Part shown: one piece after another, positions 16,665 to 24,765 of the stretch
Numbering within the stretch: the stretch's first letter is position 1
Layout of the letters: the number at the start of each line of letters is the position of its first letter
DNA from: Arthrobacter sp. S39
GTDB lineage: Bacteria; Actinomycetota; Actinomycetes; Actinomycetales; Micrococcaceae
Assembly (NCBI RefSeq): GCF_004320525.1
Contig: NZ_SIHX01000001.1
Coordinates: 124,001 to 188,000, forward strand
Direction: 5' to 3'
Length of the DNA stretch: 64,000 bases
The notes under the pieces: generated by a model
What the model saw: the letters and a program-made list of their open reading frames with translations, nothing else
Database searches by the model: none
What the model was told of the DNA's origin: nothing
Program-made: the position numbers and the translations under genes

Positions 16665-18053
16665 ATGGCAGAACGTGACCTGGATTTAGTCGACGTCGAC
16701 ACAATGAGAGCTCCGAGGGCTCCCGGCCCACGACTTTGGGGACTGGCGCTGGGGAGGACCGCAGCCCTGTGGCTGCCCGCCGTCGTCGTCGCGGTACTCG
16801 TCTGGTTCCTGCTGGCCGGATGGAACAAGCAGGGCCTGGACTTCAGCGTGTACTGGCACGGCGGCAAGATCCTGAACGACGCCGGCTGGGCCGTCTCCGA
16901 GCTGTACGGTCCGACCGTTGAATGGGCCGGCGGTCCCGGCCTGCCGTTCACCTACCCGCCCTTCGCGGCCCTGGTCTTCAGCGTGCTGGCGAGGCTCCCG
17001 GAGCCGCTCGCCCTTCAGGTCTTCAACGCCGCCGGCGTGGCGGTGGCCGCCTGGCTCTCACTCCTTGCCGTGCGCTACTGGAACGCCAAGGCCGACTGGC
17101 GCCGGACGTTCGACACGCCCCGCAGCCGGTGGATCGCCGCCGCTGTCCTCCTGGCGATGCTGAGCCTTGGCCCGTGGCGGGAGACGCTGGCTTTTGGCCA
17201 GGTCAACATCCTCCTGATGGGCCTTATGGCCGCCGACCTGCTGTCCCGGAACCACCGCTGGAACCGGAGCATGCCCGGGAGCGGCTTCCTGGTGGGCGTG
17301 GCCGCCGGCATTAAGCTGACGCCCCTGGTGTTTGGGCTCTACTACCTGGTCCGCAAGGACTGGCGCGGACTGGCCAATATGGGCGCAGGCTTCGCGGCCA
17401 CCGTGCTGCTCGGCTGGTTCATCCGACCCGCCGAGTCCCTGCAGTTCTGGCTGGAGATCCTGCCGGACACTTCACGGATCGGCGGCGCAGGCTACGTGGA
17501 CAACCTGTCCATCAAGGGCGCGCTGCTGCACTTCGGCGTCCCGGCGTCCGCGGTCACCGTTCCCTGGCTGCTCCTGAGCCTGCTGGTGGTGGCACTGGCT
17601 GCCGCCGTCATCAAGCTCGCCACCGACCAGGGCGCCCGGGTGGTGGCCATGTCCGCGACCGCCCTGGCCATGCTCCTGATCAGTCCCGTCTCGTGGTCCC
17701 ACCACTGGGTCTGGGCCGCCGCGGTCCTTCCCGCCTTCGCCTGGACACTGCGGGAAACCCCGGAGCGCTACCGGCGCCTGCGCGCCGGGATGACGGCCGT
17801 CCTGCTGCTCTCGGTCCTGGCGTTCTTCTTTTCGCCCAAATCCATTGGGATGGCGTTCGACGCCGAAAACCTGGACGTCCAGACGCCCGGGCTGTGGATC
17901 ATGGCCTCCAGCGCCGGTGTGTTCTGCGCCGCCGCGGTCCTGCTGTGCTGGCTTGCGGTCCTCCGCCGGGGCGCCCTGGCCCCTGCCGAACCGCTGGATA
18001 CAGTCCCGGCTGCGGCTTTGGTTGAAGCGGCCGCGGGACCAGCGCCCCGCTAG
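16665..18053 (+). CDS. GT87 (DUF2029) membrane glycosyltransferase, paralog 2
   Basis: A 462-residue membrane protein from ATG 16665, which follows TTGGGGGACAACGG; an upstream in-frame ATG at 16611 lacks such a site. The conserved blocks match the gene at 13440 almost word for word: LPFTYPPFAAL, SLGPWRETLAFGQVNILLMG, GIKLTPLVFGLYYLVRKDW, PDTSRIGGAGYVDNLSIKGA and SPVSWSHHWVW. It is likely another polyprenyl-phosphate-mannose-dependent transferase for lipomannan-type polymers. The two paralogs are separated by the HxlR/MFS pair. Confidence 0.85.
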   Translation: MAERDLDLVDVDTMRAPRAPGPRLWGLALGRTAALWLPAVVVAVLVWFLLAGWNKQGLDFSVYWHGGKILNDAGWAVSELYGPTVEWAGGPGLPFTYPPFAALVFSVLARLPEPLALQVFNAAGVAVAAWLSLLAVRYWNAKADWRRTFDTPRSRWIAAAVLLAMLSLGPWRETLAFGQVNILLMGLMAADLLSRNHRWNRSMPGSGFLVGVAAGIKLTPLVFGLYYLVRKDWRGLANMGAGFAATVLLGWFIRPAESLQFWLEILPDTSRIGGAGYVDNLSIKGALLHFGVPASAVTVPWLLLSLLVVALAAAVIKLATDQGARVVAMSATALAMLLISPVSWSHHWVWAAAVLPAFAWTLRETPERYRRLRAGMTAVLLLSVLAFFFSPKSIGMAFDAENLDVQTPGLWIMASSAGVFCAAAVLLCWLAVLRRGALAPAEPLDTVPAAALVEAAAGPAPR

Positions 18054-18062
18054 GCTGACCTG

Positions 18063-18836
18063 ATGGAATCCCATCCGGTTGAACCCGCCCCGCGGAAGGC
18101 CGCCCTGGTCACCGGGGCAGGCAGGCTTGCCAGCATCGGTGCAGGCATCGCGCGGCAGCTGGCGGCCGATGGCTGGGACCTGGTCCTGAGCTACTGGCAC
18201 GACTACGACAGCCGGATGCCGTGGGGGAGCCAGCCCGACGACGTCGTACGCCTCACCGCCGAGCTGGAAGCGATCGGCGCCCGCGTCCATACCGTGCCGG
18301 CCGACCTGCAGGACCCCGCTGCCCCGGACCGGCTCATGGCTGAAGCCAACCAGCTGGCCGGGCCGCTGGCCGCCATGGTGCTGAGCCACGCCGAGTCCGT
18401 GGATTCCGGCATCCTGGACACCACCGTGGAGGCGTTCGAGCGTCACTTCGCCGTCAACACCCGGGCGAGCTGGCAGCTGATTGCCGCGTTCGCCCGGCAG
18501 GTTGGCGACGACGGCGGCGCGATCGTGGCGCTGACCAGCGACCACACCGCCTTCAACCTGCCCTATGGTGCCTCCAAGGGGGCACTGGACCGGATCGTGA
18601 TCGCCGCGGCCCGGGAGCTCGGACCGCTGGGTATTTCGGCGAACGTACTCAACCCCGGCCCGGTCGACACGGGCTGGATGACCCCCGAGGTCCGGGAGGA
18701 ACTCTCCCGCCGACAGCCGGGCGGACGCCTGGGTACGCCGGCCGACGTCGCCGGCACGGTGGCCTTCCTCGTCTCCCCGGCAGGCCGCTGGGTCTCGGGC
18801 CAGCTGATCAAGTCCGACGGCGGCTTCTCCGCGTAG
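18063..18836 (+). CDS. SDR-family oxidoreductase (classical)
   Basis: A 257-residue short-chain dehydrogenase. It has the N-terminal nucleotide loop ALVTGAGRLASIGAGIA, the catalytic YGASK at about 161-165 (LPYGASKGALDRI) with a preceding serine in ALTSDH, and the NPGPVDTGWM motif. The substrate is unknown. It starts 9 bases after the GT87 paralog stop, so the two are likely co-transcribed. A long perfect hairpin follows. Confidence 0.88.
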   Translation: MESHPVEPAPRKAALVTGAGRLASIGAGIARQLAADGWDLVLSYWHDYDSRMPWGSQPDDVVRLTAELEAIGARVHTVPADLQDPAAPDRLMAEANQLAGPLAAMVLSHAESVDSGILDTTVEAFERHFAVNTRASWQLIAAFARQVGDDGGAIVALTSDHTAFNLPYGASKGALDRIVIAAARELGPLGISANVLNPGPVDTGWMTPEVREELSRRQPGGRLGTPADVAGTVAFLVSPAGRWVSGQLIKSDGGFSA

Positions 18837-18867
18837 GTCCCCTGCCGGAGTTTTGCGCGCAGCCCCT

Positions 18868-18933
18868 CCCAACTAGGTAGCGCTATCTGTCGTTATGAGC
18901 CCTCATAACGACAGATAGCGCTACCTAGTTGGG
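18868..18933. repeat. 66-bp perfect palindrome between convergent genes
   Basis: Arms of 32 bases (18868-18899 and 18902-18933) are exact reverse complements around a 2-base loop. It fills most of the 107-base gap between the SDR gene (plus) and the acyl-CoA dehydrogenase gene (minus). The core contains AGCGCTATCTGTCGTTATGA and its complement. It can form a very long hairpin and may act as a bidirectional terminator; no T-run follows. Its sequence is unrelated to the 65-bp family. Confidence 0.95.
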
Positions 18934-18943
18934 CGGGGAGGGC

Positions 18944-20122
18944 TTAACGGAACGCGCCGAAGCCCGTGATGTGCTGGCCCAGCACGAGGGTGTGGACCTC
19001 GTCGGTGCCCTCATAGGTGCGGACCGACTCCAGGTTCGCGGCATGCCGCAGCGGCGAGTAGTCCAGCGTGATGCCGTTGCCGCCCAGGATGGAGCGGGCT
19101 TCCCGGGCGATCTTGATGGCCTCCCGGACATTGTTGAGCTTGCCCAGTGAGATCTGCTCGGGCGTCAGTGCACCGGCGTCCTTCAGCCGTCCCAAATGAA
19201 GGGCCAGCATGGTGCCCTTCTGGATCTCCAGCAGCATGTTCACCAGCTTCTCCTGCGTCAGTTGGTACGCGGCCAGCGGCTTGCCGAACTGGAGCCGCCC
19301 CTGCGAGTAGGCCAGGGCTGCCTGGTACGAATCACGGGCAGCCCCCATGGCGCCCCAGGCGATGCCGTACCGCGCCTCGTTCAGGCAGGTGAACGGTCCG
19401 CGGAGGCCCCGGGCAGCCGGCAACAGCGCCTCCGGTCCCAGCCTGACGCCGTCGAACACCACATCGCACTGGATGGAGGCGCGCATGGACAGCTTCTGCG
19501 TGATGGGCGTGGCGGTGACGCCCGGGGTTCCGGCCGGCACCAGGAAACCGTGGATGCCGTCGTCGGTCATGGCCCAGACCACCATCACGCCGGCCACGGA
19601 CGCCAGCCCGATCCACCGCTTCGCACCGTCCAGCACCCAGCCTGCCCCGTCCCCGGTGCCGTCGCGGCGGGCGAAGGTGGTCATCGACGACGGGTCCGAA
19701 CCGGCGGTGGGCTCGGTCAGGGCGAAGCAGCCGATCACCTCGCCGGCGGCCATCCGGGGGAGCCACTCCTGCTTCTGGTCCTCCGAACCCCACTTGTGGA
19801 TCGCCGTCATGGCCAGGGACCCCTGCACCGAGACAAAGGTGCGGATGCCGGAGTCACCGGCCTCCAGTTCCATCGCCGCGAGGCCGTATTCGACGGCGGA
19901 CCGGCCGGGGCAGCCATAGCCATCCAGGTGCATCCCCAGGACGCCCAACTCGCCCAGTTCCGGAGCCAGCTCCAGCGGAAAGACGGCGTCCTCATACCAG
20001 CGTGCGATGTCGGGTTTAATCCGCTGGTCGGTGAAGTCGCGGATCTTCTGGCGGAGGGACAGCTCCTCCGCGCTCAGGAGGGAATCGAGGACAAGGACGT
20101 CGGAAGGGTCCGGGCTGCTCAT
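18944..20122 (-). CDS. Acyl-CoA dehydrogenase, glutaryl-CoA dehydrogenase-like
   Basis: A 392-residue flavoenzyme. ACAD motifs are CFALTEPTAGSDP (FAD/substrate binding), YGIAWGAMGAARDSYQ, ILGGNGI and the catalytic base E371 in RTYEGTDEVHTL. SVQGSLAM near residue 98 and the overall pattern fit glutaryl-CoA dehydrogenase (decarboxylating), part of lysine/tryptophan breakdown. Other short-chain acyl-CoA substrates are possible. Its start overlaps the APC permease stop by 4 bases, so it is the last gene of a four-gene minus-strand operon. Confidence 0.88.
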   Translation of the reverse strand: MSSPDPSDVLVLDSLLSAEELSLRQKIRDFTDQRIKPDIARWYEDAVFPLELAPELGELGVLGMHLDGYGCPGRSAVEYGLAAMELEAGDSGIRTFVSVQGSLAMTAIHKWGSEDQKQEWLPRMAAGEVIGCFALTEPTAGSDPSSMTTFARRDGTGDGAGWVLDGAKRWIGLASVAGVMVVWAMTDDGIHGFLVPAGTPGVTATPITQKLSMRASIQCDVVFDGVRLGPEALLPAARGLRGPFTCLNEARYGIAWGAMGAARDSYQAALAYSQGRLQFGKPLAAYQLTQEKLVNMLLEIQKGTMLALHLGRLKDAGALTPEQISLGKLNNVREAIKIAREARSILGGNGITLDYSPLRHAANLESVRTYEGTDEVHTLVLGQHITGFGAFR

Positions 20123-21627
20123 GCGGTGACCCGTGGCTTGCCGGTGAAGTATCCACGCGTCGAGGGCAGGAACCGGCAGACTACGGCCAGTACAACGCCG
20201 AGGGCCAGGAGTACAACGCCGCTGACAAAGGCGCCGCCCACGCCCAGGATTTCCGTGTCACCGTAGGCGGGGTCCCACATCTGGACGGCGGAGATGAAGA
20301 ACGCCGCCGTCAGCATCAGTGCACCGAGCAGGGGAAGAATGCCCCGGAACCAGAGGTTGCGGGCGGATTCCCGGAGGGTGCCGCGGAAATACCAGAAGCA
20401 CGCGAAACCGGTGAGGGCATAGTAGAAGGCGATGAACAGGCTGATGGCGCTGATGGAATCAGAGAGCAGGTTCTCGCTGAGGAAGCTCATGGCCACGTAG
20501 TACACCACGGCAGCGGCGCCCATGACCTGGGTGGAGAATCCGGGCGTCTGGTTGCGCGGGTGGACTTCACCGAACTTTGGTGGCAGCGCACCGTGCACGC
20601 CCATCGAGAGCGTGCCCCGGGCCGTGGGCAGGATGGTGGTCTGTGTGGAGGACAGCACGGAGGCCAGGACGGCCACCACGATCAGCCAGCCCCACGGGCC
20701 CAGGACCACGTCCTTCATGGCCAGGAACACGTCGGCCTGGTTCGCCTCGTTGCCCAGTCCGATGCCTTCGGTCCCGACCGTTGCGTACATCATCACCAGC
20801 AGCGCCACGGAAACGTAGATGGCCACGAGGACAAACGCCGAAATGACAGCGCCGCGGCCGGGTGTGGTGGAAGGGTTTTCGGTTTCCTCGTTCACGGCCA
20901 GGCAGGTGTCCCAGCCCCAGTAGATGAACAGGGCAAGGAGCGCCCCGTGCACTACGGCGCCCGGATCGGCGAAGGCCCCGGCCGGGTTGAACCACTCGAT
21001 GTCGAAGGCCTGGCCCTCGGGCGCACCGCCGGCGATCCGGACAATGATGGCCAGGGCGAAGATACCCAGCGAGATGTACTGCACATATGTCAGGACCCGC
21101 TGGACGTGCTCGCCCAGCCGGATGCCCCGGTAGTTCACCAGGGTCATAAAAACGATGAACAGCACACCGGTGGCCGTGACCAAAAGGCTGTTTTCCGCCA
21201 GCGACCCGTCGCCCACCAGCAGCCACAGGTACTGCCCGGCCACCTGGGCCAGGTTGGCGAGGACCACGATCCCCGCCAGGGCAACTCCCCAGCCGCCCAG
21301 CCAGCCGGCCCAGGGACCGAATGCCCGGCGGGACCAGGTAAACGTAGTGCCGCAGTCCGGCATGGCGCTGTTCAGTTCCCGGAACGCGTAGGCGATGAAC
21401 AGGACCGGGACAAACCCCAAAAGCAGGATGAGGGGAGTGTAGTTTCCGTTGACGGCCACGATCAGGCCCAGCGTCGCAGCCAGCGAATACACGGGCGCCG
21501 TGGATGCAAGGCCCAGCATGACCGAGTCGCCGAGGTCCAGGATGCCCGCGTGCAGGCCCTTGGCGGGAACGGCACCACCGGAGGGTCCGCCGGAACCGCC
21601 GCCCGCCGTCGTAGTCTCCGCGCTCAT
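20119..21627 (-). CDS. APC-family amino acid/polyamine permease
   Basis: A 502-residue, 12-helix permease from ATG 21627, the first ATG that starts a plausible protein (Gly/Ser-rich cytoplasmic lead, then GLHAGILDLGDSVMLGLAST). APC features include the helix-1 break region TAPVYSLAATLGLI and the helix-6 region. It probably imports an amine or amino acid. It overlaps the downstream acyl-CoA dehydrogenase gene (ATGA) and follows the YgiC-like gene by 31 bases. Confidence 0.86.
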   Translation of the reverse strand: MSAETTTAGGGSGGPSGGAVPAKGLHAGILDLGDSVMLGLASTAPVYSLAATLGLIVAVNGNYTPLILLLGFVPVLFIAYAFRELNSAMPDCGTTFTWSRRAFGPWAGWLGGWGVALAGIVVLANLAQVAGQYLWLLVGDGSLAENSLLVTATGVLFIVFMTLVNYRGIRLGEHVQRVLTYVQYISLGIFALAIIVRIAGGAPEGQAFDIEWFNPAGAFADPGAVVHGALLALFIYWGWDTCLAVNEETENPSTTPGRGAVISAFVLVAIYVSVALLVMMYATVGTEGIGLGNEANQADVFLAMKDVVLGPWGWLIVVAVLASVLSSTQTTILPTARGTLSMGVHGALPPKFGEVHPRNQTPGFSTQVMGAAAVVYYVAMSFLSENLLSDSISAISLFIAFYYALTGFACFWYFRGTLRESARNLWFRGILPLLGALMLTAAFFISAVQMWDPAYGDTEILGVGGAFVSGVVLLALGVVLAVVCRFLPSTRGYFTGKPRVTA

Positions 21628-21658
21628 GCGGCCACCGGGCTCGGGAATGTCAGGGGGC

Positions 21659-22870
21659 TCATAGGGCGATTCCTGCCTTGTTGGAGTGGGCCTGCGCTGA
21701 GAGCGGCGCCGGGGCGTCAATGGTGTTGGGCACAAAACGGCAGAAGTAGTCGGTGATGGGGCCATCCGACTCCCGGATCCCGCATCCCACGGACTCGCCG
21801 TCCACCACCCAGAGGCCCAGGACCGGGTGGTTTCCGTCGAAGTCCGGCAGCGGATGGAACTGCTGGTAGCACCAGCCCTCACGGCCGTACCCGCCCGGCT
21901 GTTCCATGCTGATGCCCTCCGCGTGGATCCTGATGTTGTCTCCCTCGCGGCCGTGCAGCGGCTTGGCAACCCATTCCTTCAGGGGCCCAGGCTCGTTAAG
22001 GTACGCGGGCAGCAGGTTGGGGTGCTCCGGGTAGAGGTGCCAGAGCGCGGCGAGGAGTGCCTTGTTGGAAAGCAGCATCTTCCACGCCGGCTCCACCCAG
22101 CGGGGATTGTGCGCGCGCTGCAGCAGCCGGTGCCCGAACGGCTCCTTCATCATCAGCTCCCACGGGTACAGCTTGAACATGGTGCTGATCATGAAGTTGT
22201 CCAGGTCCACAAAGCGGTTGAGGTTGGGATCCCAGCCGATGTCGGACATGTTGATGCCGATCGTGGTCCAGCCGGCCTGGCTGGCGACGTCCCGCATGTA
22301 GGCGGCCGTCATCCAGTCCTCGCCGGACTCCTCCGCCTCGGAGTGGGCGATGTGCAGGGTGCTCATCCCGGTGCGGTACTGCATCTTCTTCCACTGCCGG
22401 ATCAGGGCCTCGTGGATGCCGTTCCACTGGTCTTTTTCCGGGAACACGTCCTGCAGCCAGAACCACTGGGCGACGGCGGCCTCGATCAGGCCCGTGGGGG
22501 TGTCGGCGTTGTACTCGAGCATCTTGGCCGGTCCGCCCTGGCCGTCATAGATGAAGTCGAAGCGCCCGTAGACATCCATGTCGCCGGCCTGCAGGGACTC
22601 AGCGGCGAGCTCCAGAGCCTGCGGGCCGATGCCGATGTTGCCCATAGCCCCCGTCGCCAGGAACTTTGCCGCCTCCAGGCACATCTTGTGCATGTCCTCG
22701 GCCGTGACCTCCAGGGTCTCCACCTCGTCCATGGTGAATTCGTAGTAGGCGGCCTCGTGCCAGTATTCGATTTTCCTGCCGTCAGGCATGGTGGTGGTGG
22801 AGAAGACCAGGCCCTGCTCTTCGATCTTCTGCTTCCAGCCGGGCCGAGGCTCCGATAACAACCGCTTCAC
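21659..22870 (-). CDS. Glutathionylspermidine synthase-family ATP-grasp protein (YgiC-like)
   Basis: A 403-residue protein from GTG 22870 (in-frame codons further upstream lie inside the YgiB-like gene). It resembles the synthetase half of glutathionylspermidine synthase: YWHEAAYYEFT near the start, YGRFDFIYDGQGGPAKMLEY with NADTP, and VAKPLHGREGDNI, which matches ATP-grasp ligand residues. Such enzymes form amide bonds with ATP, but YgiC-type members lack a proven substrate. The YgiB-like gene lies immediately upstream and an APC permease downstream. Confidence 0.86.
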   Translation of the reverse strand: MKRLLSEPRPGWKQKIEEQGLVFSTTTMPDGRKIEYWHEAAYYEFTMDEVETLEVTAEDMHKMCLEAAKFLATGAMGNIGIGPQALELAAESLQAGDMDVYGRFDFIYDGQGGPAKMLEYNADTPTGLIEAAVAQWFWLQDVFPEKDQWNGIHEALIRQWKKMQYRTGMSTLHIAHSEAEESGEDWMTAAYMRDVASQAGWTTIGINMSDIGWDPNLNRFVDLDNFMISTMFKLYPWELMMKEPFGHRLLQRAHNPRWVEPAWKMLLSNKALLAALWHLYPEHPNLLPAYLNEPGPLKEWVAKPLHGREGDNIRIHAEGISMEQPGGYGREGWCYQQFHPLPDFDGNHPVLGLWVVDGESVGCGIRESDGPITDYFCRFVPNTIDAPAPLSAQAHSNKAGIAL

Positions 22871-22872
22871 GC

Positions 22873-23520
22873 CTAGCCCCCCGTGCTTCCGCCCTTGGAG
22901 CTGCTGCCAAAGCCGCCCCTGCTGACGGTTCCGCCCTTGGTGCTGTACCCCGTGGATGCCTTGGCTCCGCTGGGGATGGTGCTGGTGTAGCTGGGGTAGG
23001 CAGAGCGGTTCTGGCCCACCGCGGGCACGCTGGCGCCGCGGGAGTAGAAGTACCAGGCATAGAGCGCTCCGCTGCGTCCGGCGGAGCTGTTGCACTGCGT
23101 GTCATCCACGCGCTCGCCGGTTTCGTCGTTGAAACACACCTGGGCGTAATCCGCCTCGTCCTGGTTGCTGGCCACGACGGCGGTGATGGTGCCGGCCAGG
23201 AGCGCCGTCACCCCGAGTCCCACCACCACGGTCCGGCGCTGGGAACGCTTCTTGCGGGCCGCGGCCTCATGAGTTTGGCGCTCGCGGTCCTTGGCGAACG
23301 GGTCCACGCTCGGGGTGGGCTGGTTCAGGAGCTCGGGGCGCAGTTCCGGTTTCGGGACCTGCCAGGGCGGGGGTTTTGGCGCGTCTGGCGGTGTAACGCC
23401 GGCGGTGTTGTCTGCAGCGCCGCCGGTGCTGCCTTGCGGGCCGTTGCCGGGCCGGTCCTTCTGCGGATCGTGCTCTGGATCCCTGTTCGGGTCCACGGCG
23501 TCCCCCCCTCGGTAGTCCAT
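22873..23520 (-). CDS. YgiB/DUF1190-like membrane-anchored protein
   Basis: A 215-residue protein: a Pro-rich cytoplasmic lead, basic stretch ARKKRSQRRT, one helix (about 96-114, VVVGLGVTALLAGTITAVVA), an outside segment with QVCFNDETGERVDDTQC, and a Gly/Ser-rich tail ending SRGGFGSSSKGG. The Cys pair and RGGFG tail recall E. coli YgiB (DUF1190), which also stands beside ygiC. The similarity was judged by eye. It is the first gene of the operon, 2 bases before the YgiC-like gene. Its role is unknown. Confidence 0.7.
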   Translation of the reverse strand: MDYRGGDAVDPNRDPEHDPQKDRPGNGPQGSTGGAADNTAGVTPPDAPKPPPWQVPKPELRPELLNQPTPSVDPFAKDRERQTHEAAARKKRSQRRTVVVGLGVTALLAGTITAVVASNQDEADYAQVCFNDETGERVDDTQCNSSAGRSGALYAWYFYSRGASVPAVGQNRSAYPSYTSTIPSGAKASTGYSTKGGTVSRGGFGSSSKGGSTGG

Positions 23521-23669
23521 GTTGAATGTGGGCGCACCTTCGCGCCGGAATCTCGAATCCTGAATTCAGCGTAGTCTCTGCCCGGTCCGGCTGCGAGCAC
23601 GAAACGGGAGAGAACTGCCCATCCCCGGTTCCAGCGCCGGCTGTAACGCCGGGAACCTACACTGGAGCC

Positions 23670-24323
23670 ATGGAAACCGCATCAGTGCTAGCCGTCTGCC
23701 GCGTCCACCAGCTCCTTCCCGACGAAGGGAGCGTGGGCGTCACCGCCATCGACAAGCGGCCGGTGGAAGGACCCGTCAAGGTCCACAAACTCGGCGTCCA
23801 CGGCGACGTACAGGCGAGCCGGATCCACCATGGCGGTGAAGACCAGGCCATCTACGCCTACTCCCAGGACGACGCCGATTACTGGGCGAAGGAGCTTCAA
23901 CGGGACGTCCCGCCCGGGATCTTCGGCGAGAACCTGCGGGTTGCCGGAATCGAAACCACCGGGGCAGTAATCGGCGAACGCTGGAAGATCGGGCTGGACG
24001 TCGAAGTGGAAGTCACCTCACCACGGGTCCCGTGCGCAGCCTTCCAGCGCCGGATGGGAGAGCCTCAATGGGTCAAGCGCTTCACGGAAGCGGGCCGGGT
24101 GGGGACCTACCTGCGCGTGATCCGGACCGGAACCATCCGGGCCGGCGACCACATCCACCGCATCTATGTGCCCAAGCACGGAATCACCATCGGCCGGTGG
24201 TTCAGCGAGCCGGACCTCGAGATCATGGAGGCGCTCCGGGATGCCGATGCCGACGGCGAGATCCGCCTCCAGCCCGAATACCACGACAAGTTCGAGGTGC
24301 TGCAGCGGCGGCTGGGGCGGTAG
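23670..24323 (+). CDS. MOSC-domain protein (YiiM-like)
   Basis: A 217-residue protein from ATG 23670 after GGAGCC. The MOSC core is visible: KVHKLGVHGDVQASRIHHGG, PPGIFGENLRVAGI, and the conserved cysteine in SPRVPCAAFQRRMG. MOSC proteins bind molybdenum cofactor; YiiM relatives reduce N-hydroxylated base analogues. It is divergent from the YgiB-like operon. No other molybdenum gene is in the window. Confidence 0.88.
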   Translation: METASVLAVCRVHQLLPDEGSVGVTAIDKRPVEGPVKVHKLGVHGDVQASRIHHGGEDQAIYAYSQDDADYWAKELQRDVPPGIFGENLRVAGIETTGAVIGERWKIGLDVEVEVTSPRVPCAAFQRRMGEPQWVKRFTEAGRVGTYLRVIRTGTIRAGDHIHRIYVPKHGITIGRWFSEPDLEIMEALRDADADGEIRLQPEYHDKFEVLQRRLGR

Positions 24324-24427
24324 CCAGGACGCCCGTTGGGGCGCCTGCCCGGAGGCAGTCCGAATGCCTTGTTCGGCCGGAGCCGGTGGTAATGTGCGCA
24401 AGCTCACCGCCGCCGTCGGCCGTTAAT

Positions 24428-24765
24428 TTAGTGCTGGGCGCATCTGTGCCTTACACTTGAAACATCCCCCACTCCGGAAATCCCTTATTCCTGCCCAATT
24501 TTTGAGGCAGGACTGGCAAGTGTTGGGGCCCGCAAATGTGAAGCGGGCATTTTCATAGGGAGAGCCGGCTAAAGAAAACGCTGTACAGACTGCTGGGATA
24601 GCAGCCAAGAGATGCAGCGGGAAGTCCTGCCACGGGATTGCGAAAGCGCCGGACTTCTACGTGACCGGCCGGTCAATGTTTGCCCGGCATCCACGGCACA
24701 TGTACTGCGGCTCCGCTCACCTCGGGTAGTGCCGCCTGGCCCCCTATGGATGAGGAAATTTCCCT
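24428..24765 (+). promoter_or_regulatory. Promoter and long structured leader of the DEAD-box helicase gene
   Basis: The 442-base gap before the helicase holds no convincing protein gene. A promoter-like pair is TTAGTG (24428-24433), 18 bases, TACACT (24452-24457). The resulting leader would be about 300 nt. It contains several short hairpins: CCTGCC/GGCAGG (24490/24506), GCCCGC/GCGGGC (24528-24533/24543-24548) followed by ATTTTC, and GAAGTCC/GGACTTC around 24622 and 24652. Long leaders are known for cold-regulated DEAD-box mRNAs; the promoter was judged by eye. Confidence 0.4.

Noticed and set aside
24394..24462. Short ORF starting at ATG in the deaD leader (about 22 codons).
   Set aside because: Weak ribosome site and no conserved features; overlaps the proposed promoter.
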